In this document: one piece after another, positions 1 through 5,153 of the stretch
Layout of the letters: every line of letters starts with the position of its first letter
Numbering within the stretch: position 1 is the stretch's first letter
From: Desulfamplus sp.
GTDB lineage: Bacteria > Desulfobacterota > Desulfobacteria > Desulfobacterales > Desulfobacteraceae
Direction of reading: 5' to 3'
Assembly (NCBI GenBank): GCA_015231395.1
Contig: JADGBP010000187.1
Location: 1 to 5,280 of the forward strand
Length of the DNA: 5,280 nucleotides
The notes under the pieces: generated by a model
Databases searched by the model: none
Seen by the model: only the letters and a program-made list of their open reading frames with translations
Told to the model about the DNA's origin: nothing
Position numbers and translations under genes: made by a program

Positions 1-30
1 AATTCAACCGATGATAATTCAACCGATATT
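1..30. repeat. 15-nt tandem direct repeat (two copies)
   Basis: Two adjacent 15-nt units share the core AATTCAACCGAT (1-12 and 16-27) and differ only at the end. A diverged third core, AATTCAATCG, lies at 49-58. Read in frame 1 the two units encode N-S-T-D-D and N-S-T-D-I, so this may be the end of a low-complexity coding repeat; it may equally be simple-sequence intergenic DNA. Confidence 0.6.
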
Positions 31-36
31 TCATAA
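1..36 (+). CDS. Possible C-terminal tail of an upstream gene (partial, tentative)
   Basis: Frame 1 is open from the window edge to a TAA at 34-36 and reads NSTDDNSTDIS. Only 11 codons are visible, so coding status cannot be judged from this window. The only argument for coding is the in-frame five-residue period (NSTDD, NSTDI), which resembles the Asn/Thr-rich repeat inserted in the next gene. If it is not coding, the stretch is a short AT-rich tandem repeat. No function can be assigned. Confidence 0.15.
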   Translation, partial: NSTDDNSTDIS

Positions 37-166
37 ACTGACATTTCAAATTCAATCGGCAGAAGTGTTAAAAAACATAAGTCTCACATTAAGGAATCTT
101 TAATCTTTCATTCAATACCTTCGCCATTTTTGTTCTTATTCAGAAATGTGCAATTTGAATACTACC

Positions 167-195
167 TTGTTTTTCAGGGTCGTATTGAATATAAT
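167..195 (+). promoter_or_regulatory. Candidate sigma70-type promoter for the ATPase gene
   Basis: A consensus -10 box TATAAT (190-195) lies 17 nt downstream of TTGTTT (167-172), which matches half of the -35 consensus TTGACA. The spacing is optimal. Transcription from about 202 would give a leader of about 175 nt that contains both copies of the structured repeat at 227-352. The call rests on sequence match only; AT-rich DNA can produce such boxes by chance. Confidence 0.45.
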
Positions 196-231
196 GAGTA
201 TTTAATTCTACTTTGTTAGGTTTTATTTTAC

Positions 232-287
232 CGTGAAAACACATTTTTGATTTTCATGATCCGGGGGTGGCAGAAACCTGATCATGA
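232..287 (+). other. Copy A: two mutually exclusive stem-loops
   Basis: CGTGAAAA (232-239) can pair with TTTTCATG (251-258) with one G-U pair and an 11-nt loop. Alternatively TCATGATC (254-261) pairs perfectly with GATCATGA (280-287) around an 18-nt interval that itself contains CAG-AAAC-CTG. The two stems share bases 254-258, so they cannot form together. If transcribed, this is a switch-like arrangement. Whether it matters is unknown. Confidence 0.4.
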
Positions 288-294
288 GCGTTTA

Positions 295-346
295 CCATGA
301 AAACACATTTGAGTTTTCATGGACGGGGTTGGCAGAAGCTCTGCCA
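295..346 (+). other. Copy B: two consecutive perfect hairpins
   Basis: CCATGAAAAC (295-304) and GTTTTCATGG (313-322) form a perfect 10-bp stem with an 8-nt loop. TGGCAGA (330-336) and TCTGCCA (340-346) form a perfect 7-bp stem around AGC. Neither is followed by a T-run, so a rho-independent terminator is unlikely. Both lie just upstream of the ATPase start at 377. Confidence 0.6.
329..346 (+). promoter_or_regulatory. Possible sigma54-like -24/-12 element (weak)
   Basis: Inside copy B the sequence TTGGCAGAAGCTCTGCCA places GG (331-332) and GC (343-344) exactly ten bases apart, as in the sigma54 pattern TGGCAC-N5-TTGC. A start near 356 would leave a ~20-nt leader. The same bases form a perfect inverted repeat, and copy A lacks the GC, so the match may be a by-product of the hairpin. 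Confidence 0.2.
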
Positions 347-376
347 TAAGCGTTTAATATATTTCTGGAATTTATT

Positions 377-2503
377 ATGGTTTCATCGAAAAAAATTTGC
401 AACATTCTTGTAAATGCAGGTGTCATATCTATTGCTCAGGCAAAAAACGCCCTGCAGAAGGAAAATATCACAAGAGACAGAATTAATCTTGAGCGGGAAA
501 AGAAAAAGGCAATCTCAGGCAATTTAAATATCGTGGATATCCCTATTAACTTTATAGATATACTGCTTGCCCTTCAGGTCAGAAAAATTGATAATCCTGA
601 ACTTCCAGTGGAAGAAGATATCATTTATGAAACCGTTGCCAATGCTCTGAATATTCCATATAGAAAAATTGATCCACTTAAACTTGACCTCAATTTGGTC
701 ACAAGAACTATACCCAGATCTTTTGCTATGAAACATTTGCTGCTTCCTCTGGAGATGAATGAGGGTCGTCTGGTTATAGCAACCATTGATCCTTTTAACC
801 ATGAAGCACTTGCAGATGTTGAACGAGTAAGCAATTTCAAGGTCATTCCGGTAGTAAGTTCAAAATCTGATATCAAAAAGATGATTTCAGAATGCTTTGG
901 TTTCAAGCACTCCATAAGTGCGGCTGAAGACCAGTTTTCTGCCAAAGGTGTTGATCTTGGCAACTTTGAGCAGTATGTTCGTCTTACGTCATCTGATGAA
1001 GTTCCTTCAACAGATCAACATATTGTCAATGCAGTAAACCATCTTTTTTCATACTCCTTTGAGCAGCGGGCAAGTGATATTCATATCGAACCCAAAAGGG
1101 AGACTTCTATTGTCAGAATGAGAATTGACGGGGTACTTCATACTGTTTATAAACTTCCCAAAAAGGTTCATAATGCTGTTATAAGCAGAATAAAAACCTT
1201 GTCTGGTCTTAATATGGCGGAAAAACGCAGACCTCAGGATGGCCGAATCAAAACAGAAAAAGATGGGGTAGAGGTAGAAATACGCGTTTCAAGTATTCCG
1301 GTCGCCTTTGGTGAAAAAGTGGTCATGAGGATTATGGATCCAGCGGTACTGTTTCAGAATCTTGAATATCTTGGATTTGAAGATGATGACTACAACAAGT
1401 ATACAAAGCTCATAGCAATGCCTCACGGCATTATTCTGGTAACAGGTCCCACAGGAAGCGGTAAATCCACAACTCTCTATTCAACTTTGAGATTGCTCTC
1501 TTCTCCGGAGGTCAATATTACCACCATTGAAGATCCAATTGAGATGATTCATGAGGACTTTAATCAGATTGCGGTTCAGTCGGCAATAGATGTTACCTTT
1601 GCCACTATATTGAGAAACATTCTTCGTCAAGATCCTGATATAATAATGGTTGGTGAGATAAGGGATCTCCAGACCGCCCAGAGTGCTATTCAAGCAGCAT
1701 TAACTGGGCATCTGGTACTGTCCACTCTGCATACTAATGATGCTGTCTCTTCCGTGACCCGTCTTCTGGATCTTGGTATTCCGCCATTTCTGGTACATTC
1801 TTCGTTAATCGGTATTATTGCCCAGAGACTTGTAAGAACTATCTGTCCCTTTTGTTCAGAAATCTTTGAAATGAATATCAGTGAAATAAATGCAATGGGG
1901 TTCAATATAAGTCATGGCGATAATATGAAACGGAGTGACAACGTGACTCCTGATACCAGTCCGACCCATAATGGAAATCTCACACATAATGGCGGTCTTA
2001 CCAATCACGGTTCGACTCATAATGGGAATCTCATAGATAATGGTAGTCTGACCAATAATGGCAATTCCGCCAATAATGTTAATCTGACCCATAATGGCAA
2101 TTCTGCACAGAATGGCACTCCGACCAATAACAGTCCGACACATAATGGCAGAATGAGATATAATATCAACGTAGCCAACAAGGGGAATATAAACCATAAT
2201 GGTGGCGGCAATACGGACATCAAAGACGATACTGCTGACAATTCCAGCATTACCCTGAAACGGGGAAAGGGATGTGTCCAGTGCAGATACACAGGTTATA
2301 AAGGGCGAAAAGCTGTTTTTGAGGTTTTGCCATATTCGGAAAGTCTGAAAAAAATGACCTCGGCTAATGTAAATATTTCTGATTTGAGAAAACAGGCAGA
2401 AATTGAGGGATTTGTCTCTTTGCGGGAAAGAGCGATTACAAAGATGATAAATGGCGAGACTACCTATCAGGAAGTTTTGAAGGTAACATGGGAGAATCAT
2501 TAA
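377..2503 (+). CDS. GspE/PilB-family type II secretion / type IV pilus assembly ATPase with Asn-rich insertion
   Basis: This is a cytoplasmic hexameric ATPase of the kind that drives pilin or pseudopilin polymerisation. Residues 5-67 resemble a degenerate MshEN-type N-terminal domain and 75-172 a T2SSE N-domain. The core starts near 213, with ASDIHIEP (232-239), RMRIDG (247-252) and RRPQDGR (284-290). Walker A is GPTGSGKST (357-365), the Asp box TTIEDPIE (382-389), the Walker B region RQDPDIIMVGEIRD (417-430) and the His box TGHLVLSTLHTND (443-455). The zinc site keeps both CxxC pairs (C490/C493 and C633/C636), but they are 139 residues apart because residues ~515-622 are a repeat-rich insertion. 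This explains the 708 residues against ~560-600 usual. The C-terminus (VLKVTWENH) is family-typical. The ATG follows a weak TGGAA. No pilin or secretion genes are adjacent, so PilB, GspE or MshE identity is unresolved; the family call is secure. Confidence 0.93.
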   Translation: MVSSKKICNILVNAGVISIAQAKNALQKENITRDRINLEREKKKAISGNLNIVDIPINFIDILLALQVRKIDNPELPVEEDIIYETVANALNIPYRKIDPLKLDLNLVTRTIPRSFAMKHLLLPLEMNEGRLVIATIDPFNHEALADVERVSNFKVIPVVSSKSDIKKMISECFGFKHSISAAEDQFSAKGVDLGNFEQYVRLTSSDEVPSTDQHIVNAVNHLFSYSFEQRASDIHIEPKRETSIVRMRIDGVLHTVYKLPKKVHNAVISRIKTLSGLNMAEKRRPQDGRIKTEKDGVEVEIRVSSIPVAFGEKVVMRIMDPAVLFQNLEYLGFEDDDYNKYTKLIAMPHGIILVTGPTGSGKSTTLYSTLRLLSSPEVNITTIEDPIEMIHEDFNQIAVQSAIDVTFATILRNILRQDPDIIMVGEIRDLQTAQSAIQAALTGHLVLSTLHTNDAVSSVTRLLDLGIPPFLVHSSLIGIIAQRLVRTICPFCSEIFEMNISEINAMGFNISHGDNMKRSDNVTPDTSPTHNGNLTHNGGLTNHGSTHNGNLIDNGSLTNNGNSANNVNLTHNGNSAQNGTPTNNSPTHNGRMRYNINVANKGNINHNGGGNTDIKDDTADNSSITLKRGKGCVQCRYTGYKGRKAVFEVLPYSESLKKMTSANVNISDLRKQAEIEGFVSLRERAITKMINGETTYQEVLKVTWENH
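1964..2152 (+). repeat. In-frame coding minisatellite: 11 Asn-rich 5-6 residue units
   Basis: Residues 530-592 of the ATPase read as successive units THNGNL, THNGGL, TNHGS, THNGNL, IDNGSL, TNNGNS, ANNVNL, THNGNS, AQNGTP, TNNSP and THNGR. At DNA level each is an 18- or 15-nt unit built around CATAATGGC. The units are diverged but stay in frame. They lie between the two CxxC pairs of the zinc-binding region, where related ATPases have only a short variable loop. The tract is hydrophilic and probably disordered. Confidence 0.88.
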
Positions 2504-2549
2504 GCAATTATAATCCGAAGGTGACATGGGAGAACCATTAAATAATTAT
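2479..2549 (+). repeat. Imperfect 33-nt duplication of the ATPase 3' end
   Basis: Bases 2479-2511 and 2517-2549 match at 29 of 33 positions, offset by 38 nt. Each copy encodes KVTWENH followed by TAA. The first is the true end of the ATPase; the second, in another frame, stops at 2539-2541 immediately before the HD gene. The two differences inside the seven shared codons (GTA/GTG, AAT/AAC) are synonymous. The second copy also supplies GGGAG (2528-2532), the only Shine-Dalgarno-like sequence near the HD start. Confidence 0.85.
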
Positions 2550-3099
2550 GAAGAGAATAGCAGATTTTTTATTTGAAACCAATATGTTAAAAGAGCTAAC
2601 CCGCACTGGATATGCCTTCCTCGGTGCCGGCAGAGAAACCGTTGCGGAACATTCATTTATGACAGCCATGATCTGTTTTGCCATCTCCAGAATTGAATCA
2701 GGCATTGATACTGAAAAGCTTATTACCATGGCACTCATACATGATATTCCAGAAGCAAGAACTGGCGATATGAACTATGTTCAAAAAAAATATGTCACTG
2801 TTCTGGAGATAAAGGCTTCCGAAGATATGGCAGATGGTCTGCCCTTTGGCAAGGAAATGCTTTCTCTTTTGAAAGAGTTCAATGATGCCGAAACCCGTGA
2901 AGCAATGCTGGCAAGAGATGCGGATCAGCTCTCATTCATAATTGAGCTAAAAAAATATCATGATACAGGTGAAAAATCACCGGCAAAATGGTTGCCTTTT
3001 ATTATTGAGAGACTAAAAACAGATACCGGAAAAAAACTTGCCCAGAGTATCATGGATTCAAAGTGGGATGACTGGTGGTTTAGTGATTACTCTGAATAA
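2548..3099 (+). CDS. HD-domain metal-dependent phosphohydrolase (YfbR/HDDC2-like)
   Basis: This 183-residue soluble protein resembles the HD_3/HDDC2-YfbR group, whose studied members are 5'-deoxynucleotidases that hydrolyse deoxynucleoside monophosphates. The metal-binding pattern is visible: H35 in AEHSF, H65-D66 in LIHDIPEARTGD, and D126 in ARDADQL, with E69 and D74 in the conserved stretch. The length fits a single HD domain, with no signal peptide or membrane segment. The start is constrained by an in-frame TAA at 2539-2541; the ATG at 2548 is the first available, 15 nt after GGGAG, a rather long spacing. It begins 44 nt after the ATPase stop and could be co-transcribed with it. The W-rich C-terminus (KWDDWWFSDYSE) is distinctive. 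The exact substrate cannot be read from the sequence; nucleotide clean-up is inferred from the family. Confidence 0.85.
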   Translation: MKRIADFLFETNMLKELTRTGYAFLGAGRETVAEHSFMTAMICFAISRIESGIDTEKLITMALIHDIPEARTGDMNYVQKKYVTVLEIKASEDMADGLPFGKEMLSLLKEFNDAETREAMLARDADQLSFIIELKKYHDTGEKSPAKWLPFIIERLKTDTGKKLAQSIMDSKWDDWWFSDYSE

Positions 3100-3126
3100 G
3101 CCAGGAATAAGCTAACTGAATCTGGC

Positions 3127-3150
3127 GATTTGGACACTCCACCCCAAATC
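3127..3150. other. Short inverted repeat after the HD gene
   Basis: GATTTGG (3127-3133) and CCAAATC (3144-3150) are perfect 7-nt inverted repeats separated by 10 nt, 28 nt after the HD stop. No T-run follows on the + strand (the sequence goes into an A-run), so a classical terminator is doubtful. Read in reverse the flanking sequence resembles an insertion-sequence end. Confidence 0.4.
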
Positions 3151-3157
3151 TAACGAC

Positions 3158-3284
3158 AAAAAAATCAGGGGAAAAGGCGGTCTGAGCAGAAGTTAAGGGG
3201 GCACCTTTGACAGATACATGAATCCGGTTCATTTATTAATCATATCAAATATTTTAGAATGAATTTATCATTAACTTTATTAAT
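3158..3284 (+). repeat. 127-nt direct repeat, copy 1 (upstream of acsD)
   Basis: This stretch is identical, base for base, to 5154-5280. It starts in an A-run, continues TCAGGGGAAAAGGCGG and passes through GGGGGCACCTTTGACA (3197-3212) into AT-rich DNA. The match breaks on the left at 3157 (C here, A in copy 2); the right limit is unknown because copy 2 runs off the window. A consensus -35 box TTGACA (3207-3212) lies inside, but no good -10 box follows at 16-18 nt. It ends 246 nt before the acsD start. Confidence 0.97.
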
Positions 3285-3314
3285 AATTATTAAGGAAATT
3301 AATGCACTCATCTA

Positions 3315-3343
3315 TTGACAAAAGAAAACCCTGCCTGTAAATA
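3315..3343 (+). promoter_or_regulatory. Candidate promoter for acsD
   Basis: A perfect -35 box TTGACA (3315-3320) is followed after 17 nt by TAAATA (3338-3343), a poor match to TATAAT; TATCCT (3342-3347) is an alternative with over-long spacing. Initiation near 3350 would give a leader of about 180 nt. It lies just outside the 127-nt repeat. This is a sequence match only. Confidence 0.3.
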
Positions 3344-3440
3344 TCCTAATGCTAAAAGAGATGGTTTAATCTCAAATATGCTCTTACAGTATGCTTCTAA
3401 AATACGACTTGTTTTTTCAAAATGTTATAGGCTTTCTCAT

Positions 3441-3460
3441 GTGATCCCGACAAAGTGATC
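3441..3460. promoter_or_regulatory. Duplicated GTGATC, possible operator
   Basis: GTGATC occurs at 3441-3446 and 3455-3460, 14 nt apart and in the same orientation, in the leader of acsD; the second overlaps the palindrome TGATCA. Direct half-sites of this kind can bind response regulators, but no specific regulator is recognisable and chance is a fair explanation. Confidence 0.15.
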
Positions 3461-3518
3461 ATAATTTATTATATTTTTCATTATATTTAACCCGCAACCA
3501 TTATAAATATCTATCCAG

Positions 3519-3526
3519 AAGGAGGT
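3519..3526 (+). promoter_or_regulatory. Strong Shine-Dalgarno of acsD (supports GTG start)
   Basis: AAGGAGGT is a near-perfect anti-16S match ending 4 nt before the GTG at 3531. It fixes the start at this GTG, since no ATG lies near. Confidence 0.9.
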
Positions 3527-3530
3527 AAAA

Positions 3531-5090
3531 GTGGGATTTGACATAACTAAAGAATCCTATGCCGGTGCCATTAAAGGAATCACCATTGGAAAAGGTGACA
3601 AGGCTTTAACTATTGGTGCCGAAACATGTTATCCCTTTTATCAGTTTGAAGGTAACATGCCAAATAAACCCGTCATCGCAATGGAAATCTGGGATATTGA
3701 ACCCCAGGAGTGGCCAGCGGCGGCACTGGCTCCATTTAAGGATGTTGTATCAGATCCAGCGGCTTGGGCTAAAAAATGCGTGGAAGAATTTGGAGCACAA
3801 ATCATTGTACTTCAATTAAAAAGTGTTGATCCAAATGATAAGAACGCAACTCCTGAAGAAGCATCTGCCACTGTAAAAAAAGTTCTTGCTGCCATCAAGG
3901 TACCCCTTATTGTGTGGGGATGTGCATCTCCTGCCAAAGACGACGCGGTTTTGAAAAAGATTGCGGAAGATTGCCAGGGAGAAAATCTTATTTTAGGCCC
4001 TGTTGAAGAGAAAAATTACAAAGGCATTGGTGCCGCTGCAATGGGCTATGGTCATTCTGTAATTTCATCATCTCCGATAGATGTCAACCTTGCCAAACAG
4101 GTTAACATTCTTCTTGAGAATCTTGGTGTTCCACTGACTAAAGTCATAGTGGATCCTACTACGGGTGGTTTAGGATATGGTATGGAATACACCTATTCTG
4201 TCATGGAACGTCTTACCATGGCTGCCATGACCCAGGGAGATGACAAGCTTCAGAATCCTCTCATAAATAACCTTGCCAATGAAATTTGGAAATGCAAAGA
4301 AGCCAAGCAGACCGTAGCTGATGCTCCTGAGCTTGGTGATCCTGAAAGACGTGCAATCATGATGGAAGCGGTTGGTGCGGTTTCCTATTTTCTTGCTGGC
4401 TCAAACATAATGATCATGCGTCATCCAGAAGCTGTTAAACTTGCCAAATCCTTTGTTGATCTAATCTCAAATGGTGGTTCTGCATTAGATGTAGCTCCTA
4501 TCACCAAACGACTTGATGATGTGGAAATAGACTTTGCAGCTCTTGCTCCTTCACCCAATCTTACCATTGCTGAAGAGGCAAAAGGTGCTGCTCCTGCTAA
4601 AAAAGCAGAAGCACCAAAAGCTGCCGCTGCACCCAAGGCAGATGCAAAACCTGCAACTCCGGCAGCAGCACCCAAAACTGCAGCACCTGTAAAAGAGGTG
4701 GCTCCGGCAGTGGATACAAAAGCTCAGGCTGAAGATTCGGCTAAAGCCAAAGCTGATGCCGAAGCCAAGGCAAAAGCCGATGCTGAAGCAAAAGCCAAAG
4801 CTGATGCGGCTGCAAAAGTAAAAGCTGAAGCTGATGCAAAGGCAAAAGCTGCGGCTGATGCAAAAGCAAAAGAAGAGGCTGACAAAAAAGCGGCTTCAGA
4901 CGCAGCAGCACAAAGAGAAGCTGATGAGCAGGCTATCAGGGACAAACGGGCACAGGATAAAGCAAAACATGCTGCACCTTGCTCAAGTGGTCCATCTGTC
5001 AAAACCATGACACCAGCCGCAGTTCAAAAGACAGATCTTGAAAAAATACTTGATAGCTTGAAGAAAACCCACAGAATAAATATCCTATAG
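3531..5090 (+). CDS. acsD: CO dehydrogenase/acetyl-CoA synthase delta subunit (corrinoid Fe-S protein small subunit) with long C-terminal extension
   Basis: AcsD/CdhD is the TIM-barrel partner of the corrinoid-carrying gamma subunit. Together they move the methyl group between methyl-tetrahydrofolate (or pterin) methyltransferase and acetyl-CoA synthase in the cytoplasmic Wood-Ljungdahl pathway. Family signatures include IGAETCYPFYQFEG (28-41), MPNKPVIAMEIWD (43-55), VDPTTGGLGYGMEYTYSV (207-224) and MERLTMAAMTQGD (225-237). The barrel fills about residues 15-335, which is the whole of an acetogen-type subunit (~310-325 residues). Residues ~345-519 are an extra tail: an Ala/Pro/Lys linker, eight Ala/Lys/Asp-rich octads (404-467), then a Cys-containing end with a probable amphipathic helix (TDLEKILDSLKKTHRINIL). 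The start is GTG behind a strong AAGGAGGT. Perfect 127-nt repeats flank the gene, and no other acs/cdh genes are visible. In sulfate reducers this enzyme can run toward acetate oxidation or CO2 fixation. Confidence 0.93.
   Translation: MGFDITKESYAGAIKGITIGKGDKALTIGAETCYPFYQFEGNMPNKPVIAMEIWDIEPQEWPAAALAPFKDVVSDPAAWAKKCVEEFGAQIIVLQLKSVDPNDKNATPEEASATVKKVLAAIKVPLIVWGCASPAKDDAVLKKIAEDCQGENLILGPVEEKNYKGIGAAAMGYGHSVISSSPIDVNLAKQVNILLENLGVPLTKVIVDPTTGGLGYGMEYTYSVMERLTMAAMTQGDDKLQNPLINNLANEIWKCKEAKQTVADAPELGDPERRAIMMEAVGAVSYFLAGSNIMIMRHPEAVKLAKSFVDLISNGGSALDVAPITKRLDDVEIDFAALAPSPNLTIAEEAKGAAPAKKAEAPKAAAAPKADAKPATPAAAPKTAAPVKEVAPAVDTKAQAEDSAKAKADAEAKAKADAEAKAKADAAAKVKAEADAKAKAAADAKAKEEADKKAASDAAAQREADEQAIRDKRAQDKAKHAAPCSSGPSVKTMTPAAVQKTDLEKILDSLKKTHRINIL
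4740..4931 (+). repeat. Eight Ala/Lys/Asp-rich octad repeats in the AcsD tail
   Basis: Residues 404-467 read as AKAKADAE, AKAKADAE, AKAKADAA, AKVKAEAD, AKAKAAAD, AKAKEEAD, KKAASDAA and AQREADEQ. The 24-nt coding unit decays toward the 3' end. The composition resembles the long helical domain of TolA and is expected to form an extended charged helix or linker; no membrane segment is present. Confidence 0.9.
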
Positions 5091-5115
5091 GACAAATTTA
5101 AAATACCATATATTT

Positions 5116-5141
5116 GCATAACATTTTTTAATATTTTATGC
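5116..5141 (+). terminator. Weak AT-rich hairpin after acsD
   Basis: GCATAA (5116-5121) pairs with TTATGC (5136-5141), extendable by two A-T pairs after one mismatch. It lies 25 nt after the acsD stop. The stem has little GC and no T-run follows, so it is at best a weak terminator or processing site. Confidence 0.2.
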
Positions 5142-5153
5142 TTAACACATTAA

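Larger units (their letters stand above)
227..352 (+). repeat. Tandem pair of 62-64 nt structured repeats
   Basis: Copy A (227-290) and copy B (291-352) abut directly. Each begins TTTACC, continues with TGAAAACACATTT, TTTTCATG and GG-TGGCAGAA, and ends AGCG; the TTTA after copy B begins a possible third unit. Both have a hairpin in the first half. The second half of copy B forms another perfect hairpin, while in copy A the second half pairs differently. The element matches no riboswitch class I can recognise. It could be a leader RNA motif or a REP-like interspersed intergenic repeat. Confidence 0.8.
37..376. other. Non-coding upstream region of the ATPase gene
   Basis: No credible ORF is present on either strand in these 340 nt. 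From 37 to about 160 the DNA is AT-rich with nothing recognisable. It then holds a candidate sigma70 promoter (167-195), two tandem hairpin-forming repeats (227-352) and a weak ribosome-binding site (TGGAA, 366-370) before the ATG at 377. No rho-independent terminator for an upstream gene is evident. Confidence 0.7.
3100..3530. other. Intergenic region between HD gene and acsD
   Basis: These 431 nt contain no convincing ORF. In order they hold a short inverted repeat (3127-3150), the first copy of a 127-nt direct repeat (3158-3284), a candidate promoter (3315-3343), a duplicated GTGATC (3441-3460), an AT-rich stretch and a strong Shine-Dalgarno (3519-3526). The length and content suggest that acsD is transcribed separately from the HD gene. 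Confidence 0.75.

Noticed and set aside
227..352. CRISPR-like array
   Set aside because: Only two units, directly adjacent without spacers, with internal divergence and no cas gene.
1919..2242. Frameshift or pseudogene in the ATPase
   Set aside because: The frame stays open through the insertion, the second CxxC pair and the family C-terminal region follow intact, and all ATPase motifs are present.
1856..2527. Long antisense ORF (223 codons) with an Ile-rich pattern resembling hexapeptide repeats
   Set aside because: It lies wholly opposite the ATPase; its periodicity is the mirror of the 18-nt coding minisatellite on the + strand, and it shows no start signal or conserved family.
2488..2541. 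17-codon ORF (MGESLSNYNPKVTWENH) overlapping the ATPase stop
   Set aside because: It is explained by the 33-nt duplication and has no convincing ribosome-binding site.
3127..3150. Rho-independent terminator after the HD gene
   Set aside because: The stem is 7 bp with a 10-nt loop and is followed by an A-run rather than a T-run on the + strand.
3218..3262. 14-codon ORF MNPVHLLIISNILE present in both 127-nt repeats
   Set aside because: No Shine-Dalgarno at proper distance, no attenuator-like codon run, and its duplication follows automatically from the DNA repeat.
4724..5008. Antisense Ala/Ser/Phe-rich ORF (94 codons)
   Set aside because: It is a shadow of the Ala/Lys/Asp octads of acsD; its composition is dictated by GCN/AAA codons read in reverse.
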